A stretch of DNA of 64,000 nt from Streptomyces humicola (GTDB lineage: Bacteria; Actinomycetota; Actinomycetes; Streptomycetales; Streptomycetaceae). Shown in pieces: positions 1-6,855 of the stretch (the first letter of the stretch is position 1; each line of letters opens with the position of its first letter). Made by a program: the position numbers and the translations under genes. The DNA lies in assembly GCF_024436035.1 (NCBI RefSeq), contig NZ_JANFNG010000021.1, positions 45,603 through 109,602 of the forward strand. The letters run 5' to 3'. The notes beneath the pieces are model-generated. The model searched no databases and was not told the DNA's origin. It saw only the letters and a program-made list of their open reading frames with translations.

Positions 1-143
1 TCCTCGCGGTCCGGCGAGCCGAGGGCCGGGCCGTTCGGCCGCGGGTTGAGGGCGAGGCCGGAGACGTACCGGCCGGCCGCCACCGCGGCAGCACCGGCAC
101 CGAGACATGTGGCGGCCACGGTCGCCGCGGTACGCAGGCGCAT
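1..143 (-). CDS. N-terminus of a putative exported or membrane-anchored protein (partial)
   Basis: Only the first 47 codons are inside the window; the gene runs off the left edge. The start is ATG at 143, with an in-frame GTG at 161 as the alternative. Residues 1-25 look like a signal peptide or N-terminal anchor: MRLR, then an Ala/Val-rich hydrophobic stretch ending near AAGRYVSG. A Pro-rich linker follows. Some actinobacterial alpha/beta hydrolases begin this way, but no catalytic region is visible, so that identity is only a guess. Codon use is typical of the surrounding DNA. Confidence 0.5.
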   Translation of the reverse strand, partial: MRLRTAATVAATCLGAGAAAVAAGRYVSGLALNPRPNGPALGSPDRE

Positions 144-230
144 CCGTTCCAGTGTCGGCACCCCGGGCGGATGCGGCCAGTGGGGGGAAGCGGGCGGGTG
201 AGGGATAGGCGTGCTCAGGGCTTCGGGGCC

Positions 231-890
231 TCAGGGCCTTTGCCCGTACCCGCGCAGTTTGGCGCCGACGCGGTCGATCTCTTCGCGGGCAAGGAGGGTG
301 GGGGTGCCTGCGGCGGTCGCGGCGAGCCATACCTGGCACATCCACTCCAGCTGCGCGGTGTGGTCGTACGCCTGGTCGAGGCTCGCGCCGTGGACGACAG
401 TGCCGTGGTTGCGCAGCAGGCAGCCGGTGCGGTCGCGGAGCGCTTCGAGCATGTTCGCGGCGAGCTCCTGCGATCCGTACGTGGCGTAGGGGGCGACCCG
501 CACCGGGCCGCCGAGGGCGGCGCACATGTAGTGGACGGCGGGGAGCTCGTCGACGAGGGTGGAGACGGCCGTGGCGTGCACGGCGTGGGTGTGGACGACG
601 GCCCGGGCACCGGTGGTGCGGTAGACGGCGAGGTGCAGGGGGAGTTCGCTGGTGGGCCGCAGGATGCCGATGCGGGGCCTGCCGTCGAGTCCGACGGCGA
701 GCAGGTCGCCGGGACCGAGCCTGTCGTAGCGCACGCCGCTCGGCGTCACCAGCACCAGGTCGCCGACCCGGACCGAGACGTTGCCCGACGTCCCGACCAC
801 GAGGCCGTCGGCGGCCGTGCGCCGCGCGGTGGCCACGAGGTCGTCCCACGCCTCGCGCAGATCCTCGCCGCCCGTGTGCCCGTCCGTCAT
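231..890 (-). CDS. Class II aldolase/adducin family protein (fuculose-phosphate aldolase-like)
   Basis: This 219-aa protein resembles the zinc-dependent class II sugar-phosphate aldolases (FucA/AraD fold), which cleave or epimerise ketose phosphates such as L-fuculose-1-phosphate. The family's phosphate-binding GTSGNVSVR region is near residue 33. The zinc site is the HTHAVHATAVS stretch (His-x-His) together with the later RNHGTVVHG histidine. The length fits the family (about 210-230 aa). The ATG at 890 was chosen because GGAGG lies 8 nt upstream. The gene is divergent from the FAD oxidoreductase at 1002. Substrate is unknown: fuculose-, rhamnulose- and ribulose-phosphate enzymes look alike at this level. 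Confidence 0.82.
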   Translation of the reverse strand: MTDGHTGGEDLREAWDDLVATARRTAADGLVVGTSGNVSVRVGDLVLVTPSGVRYDRLGPGDLLAVGLDGRPRIGILRPTSELPLHLAVYRTTGARAVVHTHAVHATAVSTLVDELPAVHYMCAALGGPVRVAPYATYGSQELAANMLEALRDRTGCLLRNHGTVVHGASLDQAYDHTAQLEWMCQVWLAATAAGTPTLLAREEIDRVGAKLRGYGQRP

Positions 891-918
891 CTGCCGCACC
901 TCCGGTAACTGATCCTGA

Positions 919-932
919 CACGTTGCACGTTG
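919..932. promoter_or_regulatory. Tandem CACGTTG heptamer in a divergent intergenic region
   Basis: The 111-bp gap between the aldolase and the oxidoreductase must carry both promoters. It contains two adjacent perfect copies of CACGTTG (919-925 and 926-932). A head-to-tail heptamer is a plausible activator site, but no family-specific operator is recognised. Confidence 0.25.
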
Positions 933-1001
933 CCGGTCGCGACGAGGGCGCAATAGCATCCCCCACCACGACGACCAGCACTGACACCTGCAGGGGCATC
1001 C

Positions 1002-2393
1002 ATGACCACCGTCAACGGCGGTATCTCCTTCTGGTACGCGAGCACCGGCATACCCGCTCCGCGGGAGCCGCTGCCGGGCGACGCGGCGGCGGACGTGTGC
1101 ATCGTCGGCGGTGGCTTCACCGGACTGTGGACGGCGTACTACCTGAAGAAGTCCGTACCGTTCCTGCGGATCACCGTGCTGGAGCAGAAGTTCTGCGGGT
1201 ACGGCGCCTCGGGGCGCAACGGCGGCTGGCTCTACAACGGCATCGCCGGCCGCGACGCCTATGCGAAGCGGCACGGCCTCGATGCGGCGGTGCGGCTGCA
1301 ACAGGCGATGAACGAGACGGTCGACGAGGTGGTTCGGGTCACCGACGAGGAGGGGATCGACGCCGACGTCCACAAGGGCGGGGTGCTCGAGGTCGCCTAT
1401 TCCCCTGCGCAGTTGGCGCGGTTGAAGGCCTTTCACGAGGCGGAGGTCGCCTTCGGCGAGAAGGAGCGGGTGCTGCTCGGCGCGGCCGAGGCCGCCGAGC
1501 GGATCCGGGTGGCGGGAACGGTGGGCGCCACGTGGACCCCGCACGGCGCGCGGATCCACCCGGTGAAGCTGGTGCAGGGGCTTGCGCGGGCGGTGGAGGC
1601 GCTGGGGGTGGTGGTCCACGAGTCGACGCCGGTGACCGAGATCCGGCCGAAGCACGCGGTCACCCCGTACGGCACCGTACGCGCGCCCTATGTGCTGCGC
1701 TGCACCGAGGGGTTCACTGCGGCGCTGAGGGGACAGCGGCGGGTGTGGCTGCCGATGAACTCCTCGATGATCGCCACCGAGCCGCTGCCACAGGCGGTGT
1801 GGGAGACCATCGGCTGGGAGGGGTTGGAGACCCTCGGCGACATGGCCCATGCGTACATGTACGCGCAGCGGACGGCGGACGGGCGCATCGCGCTGGGCGG
1901 CCGGGGCGTGCCGTACCGGTTCGGGTCGCGGACCGACAACGACGGCCGGACGCAGCAGTGGACGGTGGAGGCGCTGCGCGAGATCCTGGTGCGCTTCTTC
2001 CCGGCGACGGCCGGGGTCGCGATCGACCATGCCTGGTCGGGGGTGCTCGGGGTGCCGCGTGACTGGTGTGCGACGGTCACGCTCGACCGGTCGACGGGGC
2101 TCGGCTGGGCGGGCGGCTATGTGGGCAGCGGGGTCGCCACCGCGAACCTCGCGGCGCGCACGCTGCGCGACCTGGTGCGGCTCGATTCCGGACAGGACGG
2201 GCCGACGGAGCTGACGGAGCTGCCGTGGGTCGGGCACCGGGTGCGGCGCTGGGAGCCGGAGCCGCTGCGCTGGCTCGGGGTGCACGGGCTGTACGCGGCG
2301 TACCGGGCGGCGGACCGGCGCGAAAGCACCGGGCGCAGCGCGCAGACGGCTACGCTGGCGCGGCTTGCGGACCGGGTGTCCGGGCGCGGGTGA
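1002..2393 (+). CDS. FAD-dependent amine/amino-acid oxidoreductase (DAO family)
   Basis: This 463-aa protein belongs to the DadA / gamma-glutamylputrescine oxidase-type flavoproteins, which oxidise an amine or D-amino acid with FAD. The dinucleotide-binding motif VGGGFTGLWTAY lies at about residues 35-46. Family landmarks follow: the YGASGRNGGWLYNG stretch near residue 67, where FAD is usually held in this group, and a C-terminal GYVGSGVATANLAARTL segment that closes the FAD site. The ATG at 1002 is preceded by a weak AGGGG. No signal peptide is seen, so it is probably cytosolic. The substrate cannot be read from the sequence. The gene ends about 60 bp before the Pho box of the next unit, so it is probably monocistronic. 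Confidence 0.85.
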   Translation: MTTVNGGISFWYASTGIPAPREPLPGDAAADVCIVGGGFTGLWTAYYLKKSVPFLRITVLEQKFCGYGASGRNGGWLYNGIAGRDAYAKRHGLDAAVRLQQAMNETVDEVVRVTDEEGIDADVHKGGVLEVAYSPAQLARLKAFHEAEVAFGEKERVLLGAAEAAERIRVAGTVGATWTPHGARIHPVKLVQGLARAVEALGVVVHESTPVTEIRPKHAVTPYGTVRAPYVLRCTEGFTAALRGQRRVWLPMNSSMIATEPLPQAVWETIGWEGLETLGDMAHAYMYAQRTADGRIALGGRGVPYRFGSRTDNDGRTQQWTVEALREILVRFFPATAGVAIDHAWSGVLGVPRDWCATVTLDRSTGLGWAGGYVGSGVATANLAARTLRDLVRLDSGQDGPTELTELPWVGHRVRRWEPEPLRWLGVHGLYAAYRAADRRESTGRSAQTATLARLADRVSGRG

Positions 2394-2455
2394 TCGCCGG
2401 CGGCTGATGGTTGCCGTGGCCGGAAAGATCCCCCGGCTCCCGCAGGCCGCCTGCT

Positions 2456-2477
2456 GTTCACCTTCCGTTCATTCTCA
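2456..2477 (+). promoter_or_regulatory. Pho box (PhoP-binding direct repeats) upstream of pit
   Basis: Two direct 11-nt units, GTTCACCTTCC and GTTCATTCTCA, stand head to tail. They match the Streptomyces PhoP operator, which is built from 11-nt repeats with a conserved GTTCACC core (first unit 7/7, second 5/7). The site is 50 bp upstream of the phosphate transporter start, in the right place to control it by phosphate status through PhoR-PhoP. Confidence 0.72.
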
Positions 2478-2526
2478 GTCCCTACGGTCGCCGCGTTACT
2501 GACCGATCAAACGATTGCCTGGGTGA

Positions 2527-3792
2527 ATGGAACACATCACGCTGCTCGTTGGAGTCGTGATCGTCACCGCTCTCGTCTTCGACTTCACGAACGGCTTCCA
2601 CGACACCGCCAACGCCATGGCGACCACGATTTCCACGGGCGCCATGAAGCCCAAGATCGCGGTGGCGATGTCCGCGGTGCTCAACCTCGCCGGGGCCTTC
2701 CTCTCGGTCCAGGTCGCCAAGACGATCTCGGGCGGGATCATCGACGAGAAGTCCGGTGTCCGGCCCGAAGTGATCTTCGCTGCGCTGATCGGGGCAATCG
2801 TCTGGAACCTGGTGACCTGGCTGGCCGGGCTCCCGTCGAGTTCCTCGCATGCGCTCTTCGGGGGGCTCATCGGCGCGACCCTGGTCGCGGTGGGCCTGCA
2901 CGGCATCAACGGCGACGCGATCATGATGAAGATCGTGATCCCGGCGGTCGCCTCCCCGGTCGTGGCGGGTATTGCCTCGTTCCTGGCGACCCGCGCGACG
3001 TACCGCATCGCACGTGACGCAGGACCGAAGGCCACGTCGAAGGGCTACCGCGCGGGGCAGGTCTCCTCGGCGGCTCTCGTCTCCCTCGCCCACGGCACCA
3101 GTGACGCCCAGAAGACCATGGGTGTCATCACCCTCGCCCTCGTCAGCGCCGGTCTGGTGGCGCCGCACTCCGACCCGCCGGTGTGGGTGATCCTCGTCGC
3201 GGCGACGGCGATGGGTCTCGGTACGTACATCGGCGGATGGCGGATCATCCGCACGATGGGCAAGGGCATCACCGACATCCAACCGGCGCAGGGCTTCGCC
3301 GCGCAGACCGGTGCGGCCGCCACCATCCTCGCCTCCTCGCATCTCGGCTTCGCGCTGTCGACGACGCATGTGGTCTCCGGTGCGGTGATGGGCACCGGGC
3401 TCGGCCGCAGGGGAGCCGTGGTGCGGTGGATCACCGCGAGCCGGATGGCGGCCTCGTGGATCATCACGCTGCCGGCGGCGGGTCTGGTGGCCGGAGGCGC
3501 GACGCTCCTCGTCGACGAGGGCACCTGGGGCCTGTGGGTGGTCACGCTGCTGGCACTGGCGGTCTGCGCCGGCGCGTATGGAGCGGCGCAGCGCAGGCGC
3601 ATCGACCACACCAACGTCAACGACGTCGAGTACGTCGAGAACGCGGTGGGTGCCGAGCGCGCCGCAGCCGATGTGCCGGCCGGCGCGGAGCGCTTCGACG
3701 CCTTCGCCCCGCCGCTGAGCACGACGATCGCGGCGCCGGCCTCCCGTGCCGTCCAGACGCCCATGCAGACGCAGAAGGAAACGGCACTGTGA
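2527..3792 (+). CDS. pit: Low-affinity inorganic phosphate transporter, PiT family
   Basis: This 421-aa integral membrane protein is a PiT-family phosphate symporter that imports phosphate, usually as a metal-phosphate complex, driven by the proton gradient. Both diagnostic half-repeats are present: DFTNGFHDTANAMATT near residue 19 and SLAHGTSDAQKTMGV near residue 188. They form the inverted substrate-binding repeats of the family. About ten hydrophobic segments surround them, and the C-terminal roughly 80 residues form a charged cytosolic tail. The Pho box upstream argues for PhoP control, as described for low-affinity pit genes in S. coelicolor. The stop overlaps the GTG of the next small gene (GTGA), so the two are translationally coupled. 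Confidence 0.94.
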   Translation: MEHITLLVGVVIVTALVFDFTNGFHDTANAMATTISTGAMKPKIAVAMSAVLNLAGAFLSVQVAKTISGGIIDEKSGVRPEVIFAALIGAIVWNLVTWLAGLPSSSSHALFGGLIGATLVAVGLHGINGDAIMMKIVIPAVASPVVAGIASFLATRATYRIARDAGPKATSKGYRAGQVSSAALVSLAHGTSDAQKTMGVITLALVSAGLVAPHSDPPVWVILVAATAMGLGTYIGGWRIIRTMGKGITDIQPAQGFAAQTGAAATILASSHLGFALSTTHVVSGAVMGTGLGRRGAVVRWITASRMAASWIITLPAAGLVAGGATLLVDEGTWGLWVVTLLALAVCAGAYGAAQRRRIDHTNVNDVEYVENAVGAERAAADVPAGAERFDAFAPPLSTTIAAPASRAVQTPMQTQKETAL

Positions 3793-4010
3793 ACATCGAC
3801 TGGGGAGCCCTGGGCTCGGTCCTCGGCGTCAGCGTCATCAGCACGGTCGGGCTGGTGGGCCTGTTCACGCTCGGCATCGCCGCTCTGTCCAGGCAAGAGG
3901 CGGCCGAGGCGCGCGGAGCGGCGGCGCCGCTGGCGCGCGGGGGCGCTTATGCCTGTTTCGCACTGTGCGCGGCGGCCGTCGCCTATGGGATCTATCTGAT
4001 CGCCCTGTAG
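3789..4010 (+). CDS. Small membrane protein coupled to the phosphate transporter
   Basis: This 73-aa protein begins with a GTG that overlaps the pit stop codon by 4 bp, so it is the second cistron of a two-gene unit. It has two predicted membrane segments: an N-terminal LGVSVISTVGLVGLFTLGI-type helix (about residues 10-30) and a C-terminal one (about 50-72). A short charged loop, RQEAAEARG, separates them. No catalytic motif is visible. Its position suggests an accessory or stabilising subunit of the transporter; that role is inferred from coupling only. Confidence 0.78.
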   Translation: MNIDWGALGSVLGVSVISTVGLVGLFTLGIAALSRQEAAEARGAAAPLARGGAYACFALCAAAVAYGIYLIAL

Positions 4011-4024
4011 CGGCGGGGAGTTCG

Positions 4025-4052
4025 GCGGGTGGGGTGCGCCCCGCCCGCGTTT
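4025..4052 (+). terminator. Rho-independent-like terminator after the pit operon
   Basis: GCGGGTGGGG (4025-4034) pairs with CCCCGCCCGC (4039-4048), with one U.G wobble and a 4-nt loop, followed by GTTT. A second hairpin, GTGTGCC/GGCACAC at 4072-4087, follows about 20 nt later. Together they insulate pit from the cobalamin operon. Confidence 0.65.
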
Positions 4053-4112
4053 GCGCTCTCATGCGCGCCGTGTGTGCCTCGGCACACTCCCCCCTCGCAG
4101 GTCAAGGGGAAG

Positions 4113-4142
4113 TTGACTGCCGTTCGCGGAACATGGTGGACT
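4113..4142 (+). promoter_or_regulatory. Candidate promoter of the cobalamin operon
   Basis: TTGACT (4113-4118) is followed after an 18-bp spacer by TGGACT (4137-4142), a fair match to vegetative sigma -35/-10 boxes. Initiation about 7 nt downstream would place the RNA 5' end almost exactly at the beginning of the riboswitch. Confidence 0.45.
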
Positions 4143-4146
4143 TCGC

Positions 4147-4310
4147 GGTGCCAAACGGCGACAGGAGAGGAAGCCGGTGAGAATCCGGCGCGGTCCCGCC
4201 ACTGTCACCGGGGAGTGCGTCCCCACCCGAGCGTCACGGCCGAGGGATCGGCTGGAAGGCCCGGGGACGTGCCGATCCGGGAGCCAGGAGACTCTCATCG
4301 CCGGTCACGT
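4147..4310 (+). ncRNA. Cobalamin (adenosylcobalamin) riboswitch
   Basis: The leader shows the conserved cobalamin aptamer core. In order it contains GGTGCCAAACGG, then GAAGCCGGTGAGAATCCGG and CGGTCCCGCCACTGT (about 4170-4204), a variable arm, and finally the B12 box GAGCCAGGAGACT (4281-4293). These invariant blocks occur in the correct order and spacing. It lies just upstream of a complete cobalamin biosynthesis operon, where ligand-bound RNA is expected to lower expression. A small hairpin, CAGGG/CCCTG (4316-4331), follows. Edges are approximate. In high-GC actinobacteria the output is often translational, but the sequence alone does not settle this. Confidence 0.93.
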
Positions 4311-4347
4311 CGAACCAGGGCGCGGACCCTGAGTGAGGACTTCTGCC

Positions 4348-4392
4348 ATGTCCGGCATCCGCCGAACGCCTCTCAGCCCGACGGCGGTGTGA
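4348..4392 (+). CDS. Possible 14-codon leader ORF between the riboswitch and cobD
   Basis: ATG at 4348 opens a 14-residue frame (MSGIRRTPLSPTAV) that stops at 4390-4392, 4 nt before the cobD ATG. GAGG stands 9 nt upstream of this ATG, while cobD itself has only a poor ribosome-binding site. The arrangement suggests that ribosomes load at the leader ORF and re-initiate on cobD. The riboswitch would then act on the leader rather than on cobD directly. No homology is claimed; it could also be chance. Confidence 0.35.
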   Translation: MSGIRRTPLSPTAV

Positions 4393-4396
4393 GCCC

Positions 4397-5353
4397 ATGC
4401 ATGCCGATCGCACCTTCGCGTACGGCGCGGCTCTCGGCTTCCTCGGCGACAAACTCGTGGGCGATCCACGCCGCGGGCATCCCGTCGCCGCGTTCGGCCG
4501 CGCCGCCGCCGCCCTCGAACACCGGCTGTGGAGCGACGACCGCGGCCGCGGGGCGCTGCACGCCCTCGTGTGCGCGGGCGGCGCCCTCGCCGTCGCCGGA
4601 GCGCTGGCGCGCTGCGCACGGCGCTCGGCCGCCGGTGAGGTTGCACTGACCGCGGCCGCCACCTGGGCGGTGCTGGGCGGCAGTTCGCTGGGGAGCGAGG
4701 CGCGCATGATCGGGCGCGCACTGGAGGCCGGGGACGTCGCAGCGGCCCGCAGGCGCCTGCCGCATCTGTGCGGACGCGACCCGCAGGCGCTCGACGGGCA
4801 GCAGATCGCCCGCGCGGTGGTGGAGTCGGTTGCTGAGAACACCTCGGATGCGGTGGTGGGCGCGCTGGTGTGGGGGGCCGTCGGCGGGGTGCCGGGCCTG
4901 GTCGGCTTCCGGGCGGTGAACACGCTCGACGCCATGGTGGGTCACAAATCGGCGCGTTACTGGCGGTTCGGCTGGGCTGCGGCACGCCTGGACGACGTCC
5001 TCGGCTATCCCGGGTCGCGGCTGACGGCGGCGCTGACGACGGTCGCGGGGCCCGACCCGCGCGGCGCATGGCGGGCATGGCGGGCCGACGGCCGCAAGCA
5101 TCCCAGCCCCAACGCGGGCCCTGTGGAGGCGTCGTTCGCCGGCGCGCTCGGTGTGCGGCTCGGGGGGCGGCTGGCATACGGCGGGCGGGTGGAGCACCGG
5201 CCCGTGCTCGGGGCGCACCACCGGGCCGTCGAGGCGCGGGACATCGAGCGTGCAGTGCGGCTGTCGCGGCGCGTCGGGGTACTGGCGCTCGCGGCGTGCG
5301 CAGGTGCGCGGCTGGCGGCTGCCGCGGCGTGCCGGGCAGGGAGAAAGCGGTGA
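4397..5353 (+). CDS. cobD: Adenosylcobinamide-phosphate synthase CobD/CbiB
   Basis: This 318-aa membrane enzyme attaches aminopropanol (or its phosphate) to the f-propionate of adenosylcobyric acid, making adenosylcobinamide (phosphate). Family landmarks are GFLGDKLVGDPRRGHPV at residues 14-30, ESVAENTSDAVVGALVWGA near 147, and the NTLDAMVGHKSARYWRFGWAAARLDD-type block near 175 (only key words given). The HPSPNAGPVEASFAGALGVRLGG stretch near 236 completes the CbiB signature. Hydrophobic helices are spread through the protein. It is the first enzyme gene after the riboswitch. Its stop overlaps the cobQ GTG (GTGA), coupling the two cyclic-diamide finishing steps. Confidence 0.93.
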   Translation: MHADRTFAYGAALGFLGDKLVGDPRRGHPVAAFGRAAAALEHRLWSDDRGRGALHALVCAGGALAVAGALARCARRSAAGEVALTAAATWAVLGGSSLGSEARMIGRALEAGDVAAARRRLPHLCGRDPQALDGQQIARAVVESVAENTSDAVVGALVWGAVGGVPGLVGFRAVNTLDAMVGHKSARYWRFGWAAARLDDVLGYPGSRLTAALTTVAGPDPRGAWRAWRADGRKHPSPNAGPVEASFAGALGVRLGGRLAYGGRVEHRPVLGAHHRAVEARDIERAVRLSRRVGVLALAACAGARLAAAAACRAGRKR

Positions 5354-6855
5354 GCGGGCTGCTGGTCGCGGGGACGACCTCCGACGCGGGCAAGAGCGTG
5401 GTGACGGCCGGTATCTGCCGCTGGCTGGTGCGCAAGGGCATCGCCGTGGCGCCGTTCAAGGCGCAGAACATGTCGCTGAACTCGTTCGTGACGCGCGAGG
5501 GCGCCGAGATCGGCCGGGCGCAGGCGATGCAGGCGCAGGCGGCGCGGATCGAGCCGAGCGCGCTGATGAATCCCGTGCTGCTCAAGCCGGGCGGCGACAG
5601 CAGCAGTCAAGTGGTGCTGCTGGGCAAGCCGGTGGGCGAGCTGAGTGCGCGCGGCTACCACGAGGGCCGTCAGGAGGCCTTGCTCGCCACGGTGACGGAC
5701 TGCTTGCGTCAGTTGCGGGACACCTACGACGTGGTGATCTGCGAGGGTGCCGGCAGCCCCGCCGAGATCAATCTGCGCCGCACCGACATCGTCAACATGG
5801 GTCTTGCGCGGGCCGCCGGGCTGCCGGTGGTGGTGGTGGGGGACATCGACCGCGGCGGGGTCTTCGCGTCGTTCTTCGGGACGACCGCGCTGCTGAGCCG
5901 TGAGGACCAGGCGCTGGTGGCCGGGTATCTGGTCAACAAGTTCCGCGGCGATGTCTCCCTGCTCGAACCGGGTCTGGGGATGCTGCGTGATCTGACCGGG
6001 CGGCCGACGCTGGGCGTGCTGCCGTACACGCACGGCCTCGGCATCGACGAGGAGGACGGTCTGAGGGTCTCGCTGCGCGGCACCGTGCGCGAGTCGGTGG
6101 TGGCGCCGCCGTACGGCGAGGACGTGCTGCGGGTGGCGGTGCCGGCGGTCCCGCTGATGTCGAACTTCACGGATGTGGACGCGCTCGCTGCCGAACCGGG
6201 CGTCGTGGTGCGCTTCGTGGACCGGCCCGAGGAGCTCGCCGACGCCGATCTCGTCGTGCTGCCGGGCACCCGCGGGACGGTGAAGGCGTTGCGCTGGCTG
6301 CGCGAGCGCGGTCTCGCGCGGGCCGTGGCCCGGCGCGCCGCCGAGGGGCGCCCGGTGCTCGGCATCTGCGGCGGGTTCCAGATGCTCGCCGAGACGATCG
6401 AGGACGAGATCGAGTCGCGGGCGGGCCTTGTGGACGGTCTCGGGCTGCTGCCGGTGCGGATCCGTTTCGCCGCGGACAAGACGCTGACCCGGCCGGCCGG
6501 CAAGGCGCTGGGCGAGCATGTCGAGGGCTACGAGATCCATCACGGGATCGCCGATGTGGCGGGCGGCGACGAATCGTTCCTGGATGGCTGCCGGGTGGGC
6601 TCGGTGTGGGGCACGCACTGGCACGGCTCGCTGGAGAGCGACGGCTTCCGCCGGGCGTTCCTGCGCCGGGTGGCGGCGGACGCGGGCCGGCGCTTCGTGC
6701 CCGCGCCCGGGACGAGATTCGGCGCGCTGCGCGAGGAGCAGCTCGACCGGCTCGGTGATCTCGTCGAAGAACACGCGGACACCGCCGCGTTGCTGCGTCT
6801 GATCGAGGACGGGATCCCGTCCGGCCTTCCCTTCGTACCCCCGGGGGCACCGTGA
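5350..6855 (+). CDS. cobQ: Cobyric acid synthase (glutamine-hydrolysing)
   Basis: This 501-aa enzyme amidates the b, d, e and g propionates of adenosylcobyrinic a,c-diamide using glutamine and ATP. The GTG at 5350, overlapping the cobD stop, gives the expected N-terminus: a dethiobiotin-synthetase-like ATPase domain with GTTSDAGKSVVTAG near residue 7 and the FKAQNMSLNSFVT signature near 37. The C-terminal half is a class I glutamine amidotransferase: LGICGGFQML carries the nucleophilic Cys (about residue 339), and GTHWHGSLE near residue 420 holds the catalytic His. Length fits CobQ (480-510 aa). The stop overlaps the cobN GTG. Confidence 0.95.
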   Translation: MSGLLVAGTTSDAGKSVVTAGICRWLVRKGIAVAPFKAQNMSLNSFVTREGAEIGRAQAMQAQAARIEPSALMNPVLLKPGGDSSSQVVLLGKPVGELSARGYHEGRQEALLATVTDCLRQLRDTYDVVICEGAGSPAEINLRRTDIVNMGLARAAGLPVVVVGDIDRGGVFASFFGTTALLSREDQALVAGYLVNKFRGDVSLLEPGLGMLRDLTGRPTLGVLPYTHGLGIDEEDGLRVSLRGTVRESVVAPPYGEDVLRVAVPAVPLMSNFTDVDALAAEPGVVVRFVDRPEELADADLVVLPGTRGTVKALRWLRERGLARAVARRAAEGRPVLGICGGFQMLAETIEDEIESRAGLVDGLGLLPVRIRFAADKTLTRPAGKALGEHVEGYEIHHGIADVAGGDESFLDGCRVGSVWGTHWHGSLESDGFRRAFLRRVAADAGRRFVPAPGTRFGALREEQLDRLGDLVEEHADTAALLRLIEDGIPSGLPFVPPGAP

